Of a DNA stretch of 64,000 bases, positions 17,016-26,788 are shown piece after piece (position 1 is the stretch's first letter; every line of letters begins with the position of its first letter). The stretch comes from Halorhabdus salina (GTDB lineage: Archaea; Halobacteriota; Halobacteria; Halobacteriales; Haloarculaceae), in contig NZ_JACDNP010000005.1 in the NCBI RefSeq assembly GCF_013839425.1, positions 1 to 64,000 on the forward strand, in the 5' to 3' direction. Below the pieces are notes generated by a model. That model was not told the DNA's origin, did no database searches, and was given only the letters and a program-made list of their open reading frames with translations. The position numbers were made by a program, and so were the translations under genes.

Positions 17016-17325
17016 GTTTGCACGCTTTGCTCCCGTCCCTCTTCAAACTGTGCGATCACTCGAATGGTATAGCGGACTCGGTGGCCCACGACTTTCACTT
17101 TCAGTCCTAGCTCTTGGCCGACACGTTTAGCTGATAGCGAACGATACGATGACGCTCGTCGGCGAGCACCGACAGGCGTCGACAAGACGGTGACATCGTT
17201 GGATCTTACGAAGACTGCACTCCCAAAACGCGTACAGCCCTGGCTGGGCCTGCTCAGATAGCACCTGGCGATTCTCGTGGCGACGGTCGCGTTGTTGCGG
17301 GCGCTTGGAGGCGTCTAACCCGGCT

Positions 17326-17850
17326 TCACAGCAGGCGATACGTCCCGTTATCCTCGGTCGCCTGACCCGACCTGACCAGCGACTGGAGTGCCCGTCGAAC
17401 GTACGATTCGGGTACCCCGTGTTCGCTCGCGTACGTGCGTACAGCATCTTCATCCGGGTCGTCGAGGTGATCGAGCGCTTCCAGGACGATCTCGCGGCGA
17501 CTCCCGGTCGTGGTCGATCCCTCACTCGCCCGGTCGCCGGCCGCAGTTGCCTCGTCGCTGTCGACACCCATCGATTCGAGATACGTCTCGTTGTCGATTA
17601 CGTTCTCGCGGACGCGTCTCTCCATCTCCGCGTACGAATCAAGCCCCTCGAAGGCGTCACCCAGATCCTGGCGTTCGGCGAGCATCGCCGCCCGTACTTC
17701 CCTGGCCGCGTCGGCGTCCTCCGTTTCGACAAATTTCCGGCGCAACTCGAATTGCCGCCGCTTCCCACAGCGCGGACACTGAGTTGTCTCCGGGCGCCCC
17801 TCGACCACCCACAGCGCGCTACATGCCGAACACCCGACGACCGCGTACAT
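17326..17850 (-). CDS. Zinc-ribbon plus winged-helix-like protein (DUF5817-like)
   Basis: 174 residues. An N-terminal zinc ribbon CSAC..CPRCGKRRQFELRRKF (residues 7-39) is followed by an acidic helical middle and a C-terminal segment (residues 120-172) resembling a small winged helix (REIVLEALDHL..ESYVRRALQSLVRSGQA). It resembles the haloarchaeal DUF5817 family. Probably nucleic-acid binding. Neighbour of the GNAT gene on the same strand, 37 nt away. Confidence 0.75.
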   Translation of the reverse strand: MYAVVGCSACSALWVVEGRPETTQCPRCGKRRQFELRRKFVETEDADAAREVRAAMLAERQDLGDAFEGLDSYAEMERRVRENVIDNETYLESMGVDSDEATAAGDRASEGSTTTGSRREIVLEALDHLDDPDEDAVRTYASEHGVPESYVRRALQSLVRSGQATEDNGTYRLL

Positions 17851-17887
17851 ATTCGCTCCTGTTCTGGGAGCGACTTGAACGCTCTGA

Positions 17888-18325
17888 CTACTCCTCGAGG
17901 GTTTTCGTCATTTCGACGTGGGGGATCCCCGCCTCCATGAACTCCTCGTTGACGCGGTCGTATCCGAGGTACTCGTAGAATTCAGCGACGCGCAACTGGC
18001 CGTGAAGGGTTAGCGTCGTGAGCTCACGATCACGAGCCTCGCGCTCGACGGCGTCCATGAGGGCCTCGCCTAGTCCGTTCCCTCGGTGGGATTCCAGGAC
18101 AGCGAGGCGTTCGATCTTTCCGAGGCCGGCCTCAGGTTCTCGCAGTCGTGCTGCGCCGACAGGATCGTCGTCCGCGTAGGCGACGAAGTGGACCGCTTCG
18201 TCTTCGTGCTCGTCGATCTCGATGTCGGGGTCGACGCCCTGTTCCTCGACGAAGACGGCAAAGCGAACCTCGTAGGCGTCCTCGCGGGTGCCACCGACCT
18301 CGATTCGGTATTCCAGGTTCGTCAT
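17888..18325 (-). CDS. GNAT family N-acetyltransferase (ElaA-like)
   Basis: 145 residues. The acetyl-CoA-binding motif is clear: KIERLAVLESHRGNGLGEALMD (about 75-96), preceded by VGAARLRE and followed by HGQLRVAEFYEYLGY. The N-terminal EVRFAVFVEEQGVDPDIEID fits the ElaA subgroup. The acceptor is unknown. It lies beside the transposase relic at 18405-18905 but is itself intact. Confidence 0.88.
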   Translation of the reverse strand: MTNLEYRIEVGGTREDAYEVRFAVFVEEQGVDPDIEIDEHEDEAVHFVAYADDDPVGAARLREPEAGLGKIERLAVLESHRGNGLGEALMDAVEREARDRELTTLTLHGQLRVAEFYEYLGYDRVNEEFMEAGIPHVEMTKTLEE

Positions 18326-18404
18326 TGGTTCTGGGAGTGTCTAGCCGTTGGCTGTCTATGGGCGTTGCGTTCGCGATCGGCAATCGGCTCCAGCAAGGTA
18401 GTGT

Positions 18405-18905
18405 TCAGATACGCTGGCTCCATGCGAATGCGAACGATCTAAGCCAGCCGTCGGCCGAATCTGCAGTAGCGTGAGTGAACGCCTATATCCTACCGCACAC
18501 GGGGCTACTCGCCCTTCGCTTGTTGGGAGTAGCGTGAGACCTGCCTCACGGACCATGCGAACGGGCGCTAAGCGCCCGTGAGCAGATGGGGCTTCGCGCC
18601 CTTGTGTAACGCTGCCTCAATTTGAAACCGAAGACGGCCTAGGTTTTCCCTCGCGAAAGGCCCGCCCGACACTGTTCTGAGTTCCATGGCGTTCGTCTCT
18701 GAAATTGAGGGCGTGTCGGGTACAGGCGTCTTTCAACGAGTCGTCGATGGGAAACACGGCGTTCACGAGCGCAAGCTCTCGTGTGGCCCATCAGAACGCG
18801 ACGCGTTCTGCGGATGTCGTCGATATCGTGTTTCTCGCGGAGTTCCGCGAACAACGAGTGTGCGCCCGTGCTGTTCGTCGTTGGATAATTCGGCTTATTC
18901 TGGAG
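18405..18905 (-). pseudogene. Decayed IS6-family (ISH14/IS240-like) transposase
   Basis: Three fragments in different frames read, in transposase order, LFAELREKHDIDD, then DDSLKDACTRHALNFRDERHG plus TQNSVGRAFRE, then ADGWLRSFAFAWSQRI and stop (18405-18407). These are the C-terminal DDE-domain landmarks of IS6-type haloarchaeal transposases. The reading is broken by frameshifts and by about 190 bp of unrelated sequence before the last fragment. No intact terminal inverted repeats were identified. The remaining bases from 18326 to 18998 hold no gene. Confidence 0.75.
18435..18625. mobile_element. Insertion of about 190 bp inside the transposase relic (possible MITE)
   Basis: This block separates SSVSN from ADGWLRSF in the transposase relic. 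It contains a perfect hairpin (ACGGGCGC TAA GCGCCCGT, 18561-18579), a 10-bp direct repeat GTAGCGTGAG (near 18468 and 18531), and ends resembling imperfect inverted repeats (GCAGTAGCGT versus GCAGCGTTAC). Compatible with a small non-autonomous element; exact borders are uncertain. Confidence 0.35.
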
Positions 18906-18998
18906 GACGCGCGTTCGATCAGACGGCGCTGGAAGTCATTCGAGACGATCGATATCGGTGCAACACGTACACGCGAGAGAGTAAACTTCACAGCAATA

Positions 18999-19529
18999 TC
19001 ACAGCACGACGGCGGCGGTCGCGTCGGCGAGTTCAGCGTAAAACGGTTCGCGTGTCTCTGCGCGGACCGCATCGAAGAACGTCTCGAACCACTGCCGAGG
19101 ATGCTCGTCGAAGAACTGTTCACAGGTTTCCGGCGGAGCTACTGTCGACAGATGGCTGGCAAATTCGAGCTCGGTCGCGATATGGTCGGGAAGATCCGAC
19201 CACTCGGAATCGAGGCCGAGACCGTATTCGTCATACCAGTCGACGACTGCCCGCGTGGACGGTCCGAGAACGTTGCCGGCGGCGTCGCCGTCACCGTCGC
19301 GATAGATACTCTCGTAGGGTGGGCACGGTGGGCCGTCCGGACCGACAAACAGCCGAGTGTGTTCGGTCCGTAGTGTCGTCAGGTCAACTGTGTCCAACTC
19401 GACGACGCCTGCGAGCTCTCCCGACTCGATGGCCGCACGGAGCCGTTCGTCCGGTTGCCGCCAGCACCGCGCCAGCACCGCGTAGCCCTGGGAAACCTCC
19501 GTCGCATCGGCGGACGCGGCGTCACTCAT
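18999..19529 (-). CDS. dmsD: TorD/DmsD-family molybdoenzyme chaperone
   Basis: 176 residues, all-helical. VLARCWRQPDERLRAAI at the start, then LRTEHTRLFVGPDGPPCPPYESIYRDGDG, the conserved TorD signature with CPPYES, and WSDLPDHIATELEFASHLS. Such chaperones bind the Tat signal of the catalytic subunit until the molybdenum cofactor is inserted. The start at 19529 overlaps the end of dmsC by 8 nt, so the two are translationally coupled. Last gene of the cluster. Confidence 0.87.
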   Translation of the reverse strand: MSDAASADATEVSQGYAVLARCWRQPDERLRAAIESGELAGVVELDTVDLTTLRTEHTRLFVGPDGPPCPPYESIYRDGDGDAAGNVLGPSTRAVVDWYDEYGLGLDSEWSDLPDHIATELEFASHLSTVAPPETCEQFFDEHPRQWFETFFDAVRAETREPFYAELADATAAVVL

Positions 19530-20862
19530 CGGTGCCACCGTCTGTTCGGACTTCTCCACCGTCAGCGGCTGTAGTATCTCCAGTCGATTGTGGTCGGGCT
19601 TCCTCTCCAAGTGCCGAACCCGGGAATGCGGGGAAATACCGCAGGCCGAGGGTGAGGATCAACGCGCCGAATGCGACCAGCCCGAGCGAGACCAGCAACT
19701 CAATCACTGTCGGCGTGTAGACCCCGACCGTCGACCAGATGTTTGATCCGATACCGCTGTACTCGGTCCCGGTCGTGACGCCGGGTGCGGCTCCGATGTT
19801 GAGTTCGGTGTAGCCGGTGAAGATGAGGTTGACGCCCTCAAAGAGGATCCCGATGATGGCGAACACGCTTGCAGTAAACACAGCCCAGACACGTGTCCGG
19901 AGAGACGGGACGATCAGCAATGCTAGGGGGATCACCCCACCGACAACTGTCCACAGCCAGAACGACACTGTGTCACCTACGAGAAAGCCACTGGTGATCG
20001 TCCAGAAGTCGAAGTTCGCTGCCCACGCGTGGGGTAGCCGTTCGGCCCCGACGAGATAGACGATGTGAACGGCGACGAACACGCCGAGCACTTTCCCGAG
20101 CTCTGAGACCAGTTCCGTTGAGAGCTTGAATCGGGTGAACCGATCGGCGAGAATCGCCGTCACGAGCATCAGCGCTAGTCCCGAAACCAGCGCCTTCATG
20201 ATGAACATGGGGGCAACCAGTGGACTGAACCAGCTGCCACGACCGATCTGTAACGCGAAGATCCAACCAGTGACCGAGTGCAACGCGACTGCAAGTGGGA
20301 TCGCGATCGCCGCGGCCCAGAACGATAGCTTTCGATCACGCTGGCGGCCGGCTTCCGTATCCTGGACGCCGAAGGCAAGCCGCGACCCACGGGCAGCCAG
20401 ATCACGCCGGGTCAACAACCAGAAGTATACAGCACAGAACAGCCCGTACAGCACGACGATCGCGAAGTCCCATACCATCGGCGATCGGAAGTCCGGTGAG
20501 AGGAAAAACCCGACCACTCGGGTAGGTCGGCCCAGGTCGGGAAGGATCAGCAGGCCTGCGACCACGATGCAAGCGAAGCTGACCAGCACCCCGAGCGCCG
20601 CGATCGAGTCGTACCGGTCGGAATGGAAGAACTTCGGCACGCTCGAGATGATCAATCCGCCAGCAGAGAGCCCGACGAAGAAGACGAACAGCATGATGTA
20701 CAGCCCCCAGGAGAAGACGTTGTCCATTCCAGTGACGATCAGGCCTTGGCTGAGCTGGTAGGCCCAAGCCACCAGTCCGACGAGGACGAGCCCGCTCAAT
20801 GCGGCGACCCAGGCCTTCCCGCGCGTCCCGAATTTGTTGGGTGGCGCGACTGCGTTGCTCAT
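19522..20862 (-). CDS. dmsC: NrfD/DmsC-type membrane anchor subunit
   Basis: 446 residues with about nine to ten membrane helices, no heme ligands obvious. The family features are GLYIMLFVFFVGLSAGGLIISS and AGLLILPDLGRPTRVVGFFLSPDFRSPMVWDF. It takes electrons from menaquinol and passes them to the iron-sulfur subunit. The C-terminal tail is soluble and acidic. It overlaps dmsB by 4 nt (ATGA) and dmsD by 8 nt. Confidence 0.9.
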   Translation of the reverse strand: MSNAVAPPNKFGTRGKAWVAALSGLVLVGLVAWAYQLSQGLIVTGMDNVFSWGLYIMLFVFFVGLSAGGLIISSVPKFFHSDRYDSIAALGVLVSFACIVVAGLLILPDLGRPTRVVGFFLSPDFRSPMVWDFAIVVLYGLFCAVYFWLLTRRDLAARGSRLAFGVQDTEAGRQRDRKLSFWAAAIAIPLAVALHSVTGWIFALQIGRGSWFSPLVAPMFIMKALVSGLALMLVTAILADRFTRFKLSTELVSELGKVLGVFVAVHIVYLVGAERLPHAWAANFDFWTITSGFLVGDTVSFWLWTVVGGVIPLALLIVPSLRTRVWAVFTASVFAIIGILFEGVNLIFTGYTELNIGAAPGVTTGTEYSGIGSNIWSTVGVYTPTVIELLVSLGLVAFGALILTLGLRYFPAFPGSALGEEARPQSTGDTTAADGGEVRTDGGTDE

Positions 20863-21608
20863 TGTTCCTCGCCTCCGTCAGTCGCTGGGACACCGGGCTC
20901 GGCGTTCCGTCGTTTGGGCGGCTCGTCGAGTTCGGACTCCATCTCGTTGCCGAGGTGATTTCGGCCAGGAGACATTTCCCCACGAATGTAGTAGGTGTTC
21001 GGATCGGTCTCTAGGTCCTCAAGGAGTTGCGTCGTTTCGTACTGCTTGACGTACCGGGAGACGGCACTGTCCGGATCATCGAGATCTCCGAAGATCCGTG
21101 CGCTGGACGGGCAAGCAATGGTACACGCCGGATCAAGTCCCTCGTCCAGTCGGTGACTACAGAACGTACACTTTTCGACGACACCACGTTCGCGCTGCTC
21201 GACGTTGCCGGTCCCTTTGGGGGCCGTCGTTTCGGGTTTATCGTAGTTGAACACCCGAGCGTTGTACGGACAGGCCGCCATGCAGTACCGACAGCCCATG
21301 CACTTGTCATAGTCAATCTCGACGATCCCGTCTTCACGCGTGTACGTCGCGTTGACCGGACAGACCTTGACGCACGGTGCGTTCTCACAGTGCTGGCACG
21401 CTGTCGGCTGGTATTGCATCGACAGCGTTCCGTCGCCCCCATCGACAGGGTACTCTCCAGCCGGCGTATCGATGTTCTCGCCACCAGTGGTGAGGATTCG
21501 GTTCCAAGCCTGGCCCATGCTCACGTTGTTCTCGTCCTTGCACGCCACTGCGCACGAGTGACAGCCGATACACCGCTCTTGGTCGATTACCATGCCGTAG
21601 TTGGTCAT
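20859..21608 (-). CDS. dmsB: Four-cluster ferredoxin subunit of a DMSO reductase-type enzyme
   Basis: 249 residues. Four Cys groups for four [4Fe-4S] clusters: CIGCHSCAVAC (15-25), CQHCENAPCVKVCP, CMGCRYCMAACP and CTFC with a later CTIACP. The length is usual for DmsB/NrfC proteins. It passes electrons from the NrfD anchor to the molybdenum subunit and, given the Tat signal of DmsA, would travel outside with it. It overlaps the end of dmsA by 4 nt. Confidence 0.93.
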   Translation of the reverse strand: MTNYGMVIDQERCIGCHSCAVACKDENNVSMGQAWNRILTTGGENIDTPAGEYPVDGGDGTLSMQYQPTACQHCENAPCVKVCPVNATYTREDGIVEIDYDKCMGCRYCMAACPYNARVFNYDKPETTAPKGTGNVEQRERGVVEKCTFCSHRLDEGLDPACTIACPSSARIFGDLDDPDSAVSRYVKQYETTQLLEDLETDPNTYYIRGEMSPGRNHLGNEMESELDEPPKRRNAEPGVPATDGGEEQ

Positions 21609-24076
21609 GCTGTATCACCACCGTGTTGCAGTTGGTCGATCCAATCTGTCTCGGTCGGATCGTCGTACTTACTCGTATCGAGGTCCTCTGGGGCCGGCTC
21701 GATCTCGACGCGCGTATCGTAGAACGCGAAGTTCTCGATCGTCTCGCTGACGTCCGTGTGCGTCAAGTTATTATGGTGGCCCGCAATGTAGTGCTCGCCC
21801 CACCACCCCTGATCAGTGTTGACGTGCCCGGGTCGGTAGGCGTCGTTGTACTTCGCCTTGACGATCATCTCGCCGCGGTCGTTGTAGACCCGGACGTACT
21901 CGCCGTCCTCGATCCCACGCTCTTTGGCATCTTGTGGATTGATGTCGATCCGCGGTTCGGGATTGATCTCCCGCATCATCGGATTCTCGGCCCATTGAGA
22001 GTGGATCCGCCACTTCGAGTGGCCCTGCATGAACAACAGCGGATATTCGTCGGCCAGTTCGTGATCGTCGGCCGTTCGATCTTCTAGCGGAACGGGAAGT
22101 TCGAGAGAGACGCCCTTCTCGCTCGGGGCGTCCTCGTCGTAGATTTCGAGGCGGCCAGAGGGCGTGTTGAACTCGTCAGTGAAGATGATCTCGTCAGTTT
22201 CGAGGTGAATTGTCCCCTTTTCGCGGATCTCCTCGAACGTGAACCGGTCTTCCCCTTCGAGAATCTTTCTGAGGAGCGTCGTCCGGTCGCGTTCGAAGTG
22301 TTCGCCGTATCCCAGCCGGTCGGCGAGTTCGGCGATCATCCAGTGGTCGGACTTGGATTCCCACAATGGATCGTGGACCGGCTCGCGGTACATCGCGTGG
22401 GGGTGTTCGCCGGCCCCAGTGATGTCTTCCCGTTCGGTCCAGTGTGAGGCGGGCAGGACGATATCGGCGTGTTGGACTGTTGGTGTGTGGTGGATGTCCG
22501 CCACCGCGACCAGGTCCAGATTCGATAGCGAGTCAATCCACTGTTGGCGGTCCGGGAGCTGGTTGGCGACGAAGTTCGAGGACTGCGTGTACATCATCTT
22601 CAGCGGTGGGTCGGCATCACCCTGAAGTGCCGAAAGAATCCCTTTCTGCTGCATTCGTCTGGTCCCTGGACTGCCCTCAACGGCCCCGTAGTCGCTCCGA
22701 TACCCGGAGCCAGCGAACCGGCCACCGGTGACACAGCCGCTACGACCGTAATCGCCGGTAAGTGCCAGGAGGATTGCGTACGCCTGGCCGAAGACGTGGC
22801 CGTAGACGTATCGGTCCACGCCGAGGCCCGTCATGACGCCGCCGGGCCCGCGGGTAGCGAGCCAGCGGACCGCCTGTCGAACGTTGTCGGCATCGACACC
22901 GATGGTCTCCTCTATGTCCTCCGGGGCGTAGTCGGAAGCGGTCTCCTCGAGTTCCGTCAGTGCCGTCCGTACTTCGTGGCCGCCGAATTCGAAGGTCCCT
23001 CGCAACGCGTACTCGCCGTACGTCTCCGGTTCGAGTGCGACTGCTTGACCGGCGTCGGCATCGTAGGCGACCGGCGTTTCGTCGTCACCGTCTGGGAAGA
23101 CGTCACCGGTTTTGAGGAGAGCGCCGGTATCGGTTCTGACGAGCGCTGGCGCAAGTGTCCGTTCTCGGAGGAATTCAGTGTCCTCGAGGTCTTCTTCCAG
23201 CACGGTGTGGATCATCCCCATCACGAGGTGGATGTCCTTACCTGGCTTGACAGGCAACCAGAGATCGGACTTGGCCGTCGTCTGGTTGTACACCGGGTCG
23301 ATCCCGACGATTTTCGTCCCACCCTCGATGGCATCCAACAGGAACCGCGCGTCAGGATTGAGACGGCTTCTGAAGACGTTGCCGCCCCAGATGAGGATCG
23401 TGTCGGCGTTCTTAATGTCCGTCCGCATGTTGGTGGGTGTGTTGAAGTACCCTGCCCCCGTGATCCGTCGGAAGCCGAGGCCAACATTAATGTCGATCGA
23501 CCAAGACATCATCGTTCCGCCGAAAAGGTTCGCTAGCCGGCTGTACACCGTGCCATTGATCCCGCTACCGCCAGAACCAAGTTCGAAGTAGACGCTCTCG
23601 GGGCTGTACTCCTCCCGAATACGGTCCATCTCGCCTGCGACGTAATCGAGGGCCTCGGACCACTCGATGCGCTCGAACTCGGCGTCCGGTCCCCGTCCCT
23701 GCGGGTTCGGATTCTCGGGCGACCAGTCGCTTCGCTTCATCGGATACTTCAGCCGGTTCGGGTTGTATGTCCGGTGTAAGTGGGTCTGTCCTAGCGTACA
23801 GGCCCGTCGAAACTCTTCCCGATCAGGAATCGCCGGCTCGACCTTCCGGATCTGTCCGTCCCGAACGTGGATATCGAGCGGACAGTGGCCCCGACAATTA
23901 GGCGAACAGTAGCCATGGACAACCGTGTTCTCCTGCAGAAAGCGCTCGACGTCGTTGATCTCTGAATCGTCACTCAACGACTGGAGCACGTTCGAACCGC
24001 CGATACCCAGGACACCTGCGGCCGCCCCGGCACTGAGCAGCACACTCCTGCGGGTAACTCCATCGCGCTTACTCAT
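21605..24076 (-). CDS. dmsA: Molybdopterin oxidoreductase catalytic subunit, DMSO/TMAO reductase type
   Basis: 823 residues after choosing the ATG at 24076, which opens MSKRDGVTRRSVLLSAGAAAG, a twin-arginine export signal. The [4Fe-4S] site is C57-x3-C61-x3-C65 and C93. The molybdopterin domains follow, with ILIWGGNVFRSRLNPD and a C-terminal dinucleotide-binding domain (WRIHSQWAENPMMREI..GEYVRVYNDRGEMIVKAK). The context (anchor, ferredoxin, TorD chaperone, Bat-type regulator) points to anaerobic respiration with DMSO or TMAO outside the cell. Another substrate such as a sulfur oxyanion cannot be excluded. Confidence 0.9.
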   Translation of the reverse strand: MSKRDGVTRRSVLLSAGAAAGVLGIGGSNVLQSLSDDSEINDVERFLQENTVVHGYCSPNCRGHCPLDIHVRDGQIRKVEPAIPDREEFRRACTLGQTHLHRTYNPNRLKYPMKRSDWSPENPNPQGRGPDAEFERIEWSEALDYVAGEMDRIREEYSPESVYFELGSGGSGINGTVYSRLANLFGGTMMSWSIDINVGLGFRRITGAGYFNTPTNMRTDIKNADTILIWGGNVFRSRLNPDARFLLDAIEGGTKIVGIDPVYNQTTAKSDLWLPVKPGKDIHLVMGMIHTVLEEDLEDTEFLRERTLAPALVRTDTGALLKTGDVFPDGDDETPVAYDADAGQAVALEPETYGEYALRGTFEFGGHEVRTALTELEETASDYAPEDIEETIGVDADNVRQAVRWLATRGPGGVMTGLGVDRYVYGHVFGQAYAILLALTGDYGRSGCVTGGRFAGSGYRSDYGAVEGSPGTRRMQQKGILSALQGDADPPLKMMYTQSSNFVANQLPDRQQWIDSLSNLDLVAVADIHHTPTVQHADIVLPASHWTEREDITGAGEHPHAMYREPVHDPLWESKSDHWMIAELADRLGYGEHFERDRTTLLRKILEGEDRFTFEEIREKGTIHLETDEIIFTDEFNTPSGRLEIYDEDAPSEKGVSLELPVPLEDRTADDHELADEYPLLFMQGHSKWRIHSQWAENPMMREINPEPRIDINPQDAKERGIEDGEYVRVYNDRGEMIVKAKYNDAYRPGHVNTDQGWWGEHYIAGHHNNLTHTDVSETIENFAFYDTRVEIEPAPEDLDTSKYDDPTETDWIDQLQHGGDTA

Positions 24077-24323
24077 CGTACTCCTCCGGTTTCGTCGGTC
24101 GATCATCGACGCCGAACTCATCGAGGACGGCATCGTGATACTTTTTGTGGAAGTCAGTCTCGGACATCTCACCGATACTGACCCGAACTGCATCCCGACC
24201 CATCTGTTTGCCCAACTCCGTGCTGTGGGTACTTTCGTCGAGGATTTCCTCGACCGACTGCTCCCAGTCCTCGTCGTCTAACCGACGCGCCATCTCGTCG
24301 TGTGTGTCGGTAGTATTAGTCAC
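24069..24323 (-). CDS. Small acidic protein leading the dms operon (dmsE position)
   Basis: 84 residues, acidic, helical, no cysteines. It contains DTHDEMARRLDDEDWEQSVEEILDES and SIGEMSETDFHKKYHDAVLDEFGVDDRPT. The same kind of sequence occurs in haloarchaea as an N-terminal extension of ferredoxin subunits, so it may be a docking or assembly piece for the complex. It overlaps dmsA by 8 nt, so it is translated with it. By position it equals dmsE in the Halobacterium dmsREABCD order; function unknown. Confidence 0.75.
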   Translation of the reverse strand: MTNTTDTHDEMARRLDDEDWEQSVEEILDESTHSTELGKQMGRDAVRVSIGEMSETDFHKKYHDAVLDEFGVDDRPTKPEEYDE

Positions 24324-24385
24324 TTTGAGCCACCGTGGCTCTATCTACGCCCCCTCTTACCAACTCGCTATCCAGACACTATTGC

Positions 24386-24426
24386 GGTCTTTAAATACCA
24401 CCGCGAGTTCTCGCAACTTATCGCGG
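24386..24426 (-). promoter_or_regulatory. Promoter of the dms operon with upstream inverted repeat
   Basis: On the minus strand, GGTATTTAAAGACC (24386-24399) contains a good TATA box about 70 nt before the operon start. Directly upstream of it is CCGCGA (24421-24426) with its complement TCGCGG (24401-24406), 14 nt apart. This placement next to BRE/TATA suits activation by the Bat-type regulator encoded just upstream. Confidence 0.5.
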
Positions 24427-24433
24427 ATACAGG

Positions 24434-25081
24434 CTATATTTCATCGCTGAACAGATCCTGCATGACCTTTGCCTCAGCCGAGGAAAGTCGCTTCGAGAGA
24501 GCTGATTTCGAGATACCGATCTCGTGGGCTAGCTCCTCGAATTCGATCGTCCGCGGGCGATCATAGTAGCCAGCGACGATCGCCCACTGGATCGTCTCAC
24601 GCTCGATATCAGTCATATTCTCGAGGTTGACGAGTTCCGACCGACGTTCGTCTGCCCCGCTATCGATGACGAGTTGCTGGAGGCGGACACTCTCCGCGAT
24701 CTCCCGAAGGTCCGTAACGACATCTCGTAATGTCTCTCTATCGGGTGGATTCGTCCTAACGAGTACCCCATGGTCGGTTATTGCTTGCAACGAAGGGTTA
24801 CAGCCGTGACTAGCGACGATTCGGCAGATACACTCCCCGTCGATCGCCCTCTGACGGTAGTGGACTGCGGAGTCCTCGGTGGTGCAACGAGACGTGACGT
24901 GACAGGTATCGTCTATCACGTGATGCTCTATCGGCGAGGTGCCGTCACCACCGTGTGCCACGAGACAGGCACAGTCAGACCCTTCAACGATGATTTCGGC
25001 ACTCAAACGGCGTCGAGAATCGCATTCTACTCTCCGATCGTTGCCGACTGCATCGGCCGTAGCACTCGATTGGGGACACAT
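24434..25081 (-). CDS. dmsR: Bat-type HTH_10 regulator of the dms operon
   Basis: 215 residues from the ATG at 25081. The C-terminal 55 residues form the haloarchaeal HTH_10 domain (ERETIQWAIVAGYYDRPRTIEFEELAHEIGISKSALSKRLSSAEAKVMQDLF). The N-terminal 150 residues have several Cys (CACLVAH, DTCHVTSRC, ECICRIVASHGC), which could sense redox state or bind metal. It is positioned 110 nt upstream of the dms genes in the same direction, as DmsR is in Halobacterium, and likely activates them without oxygen. The 333-nt stretch upstream (25082-25414) has no gene. Confidence 0.82.
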   Translation of the reverse strand: MCPQSSATADAVGNDRRVECDSRRRLSAEIIVEGSDCACLVAHGGDGTSPIEHHVIDDTCHVTSRCTTEDSAVHYRQRAIDGECICRIVASHGCNPSLQAITDHGVLVRTNPPDRETLRDVVTDLREIAESVRLQQLVIDSGADERRSELVNLENMTDIERETIQWAIVAGYYDRPRTIEFEELAHEIGISKSALSKRLSSAEAKVMQDLFSDEI

Positions 25082-25414
25082 ATGAACTCGTTCGTGTCGA
25101 GGTGTCCTGAATCTATTGTCAGATATTCGTCGTAATCTCGACAAGCTGACCATACTCACCGCTGACAACAGTCACGACTGGGTGCTACTTCGTCATAGAC
25201 TACCGTCTGGGGGAGCCAACCCAGTACTCAAGCACCGCGAATTCACCTGTCATGGCGTCGCCAACAATATATTTCTTGATGACATGACCTCCCATCAACG
25301 CTCACATATCGAATCACCGGCCCTCAAACGGTCACAGCAAACGGATTCGAACGGTTTGTTTAGGTCCGACGCTCGATGTCGTCGGAACGCGCGTTCCGAC
25401 TGCGCGAAAGCTCG

Positions 25415-26692
<1,278 letters not shown>

Positions 26693-26788
26693 GTTCCGAC
26701 CCTCGCTCGTGGTCCACAAAGGCCTGCCGCTTTCCGCGAGAATCGAACTTCCGGCACGTCTTGCAGTGTTTCCGATGCAGGCGGTGAC

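Noticed and set aside
17016-17325. Possible RNase P RNA or other structured RNA in this gap
   Set aside because: I could not find the conserved core sequences of RNase P RNA or any other RNA family here.
17127-17567. Minus-strand frame of 146 residues
   Set aside because: Overlaps the DUF5817-like gene in another frame and is strongly basic, unlike local proteins.
18686-19720. 344-residue plus-strand frame
   Set aside because: It crosses the transposase relic and runs antisense to the TorD chaperone; Arg-rich and without features.
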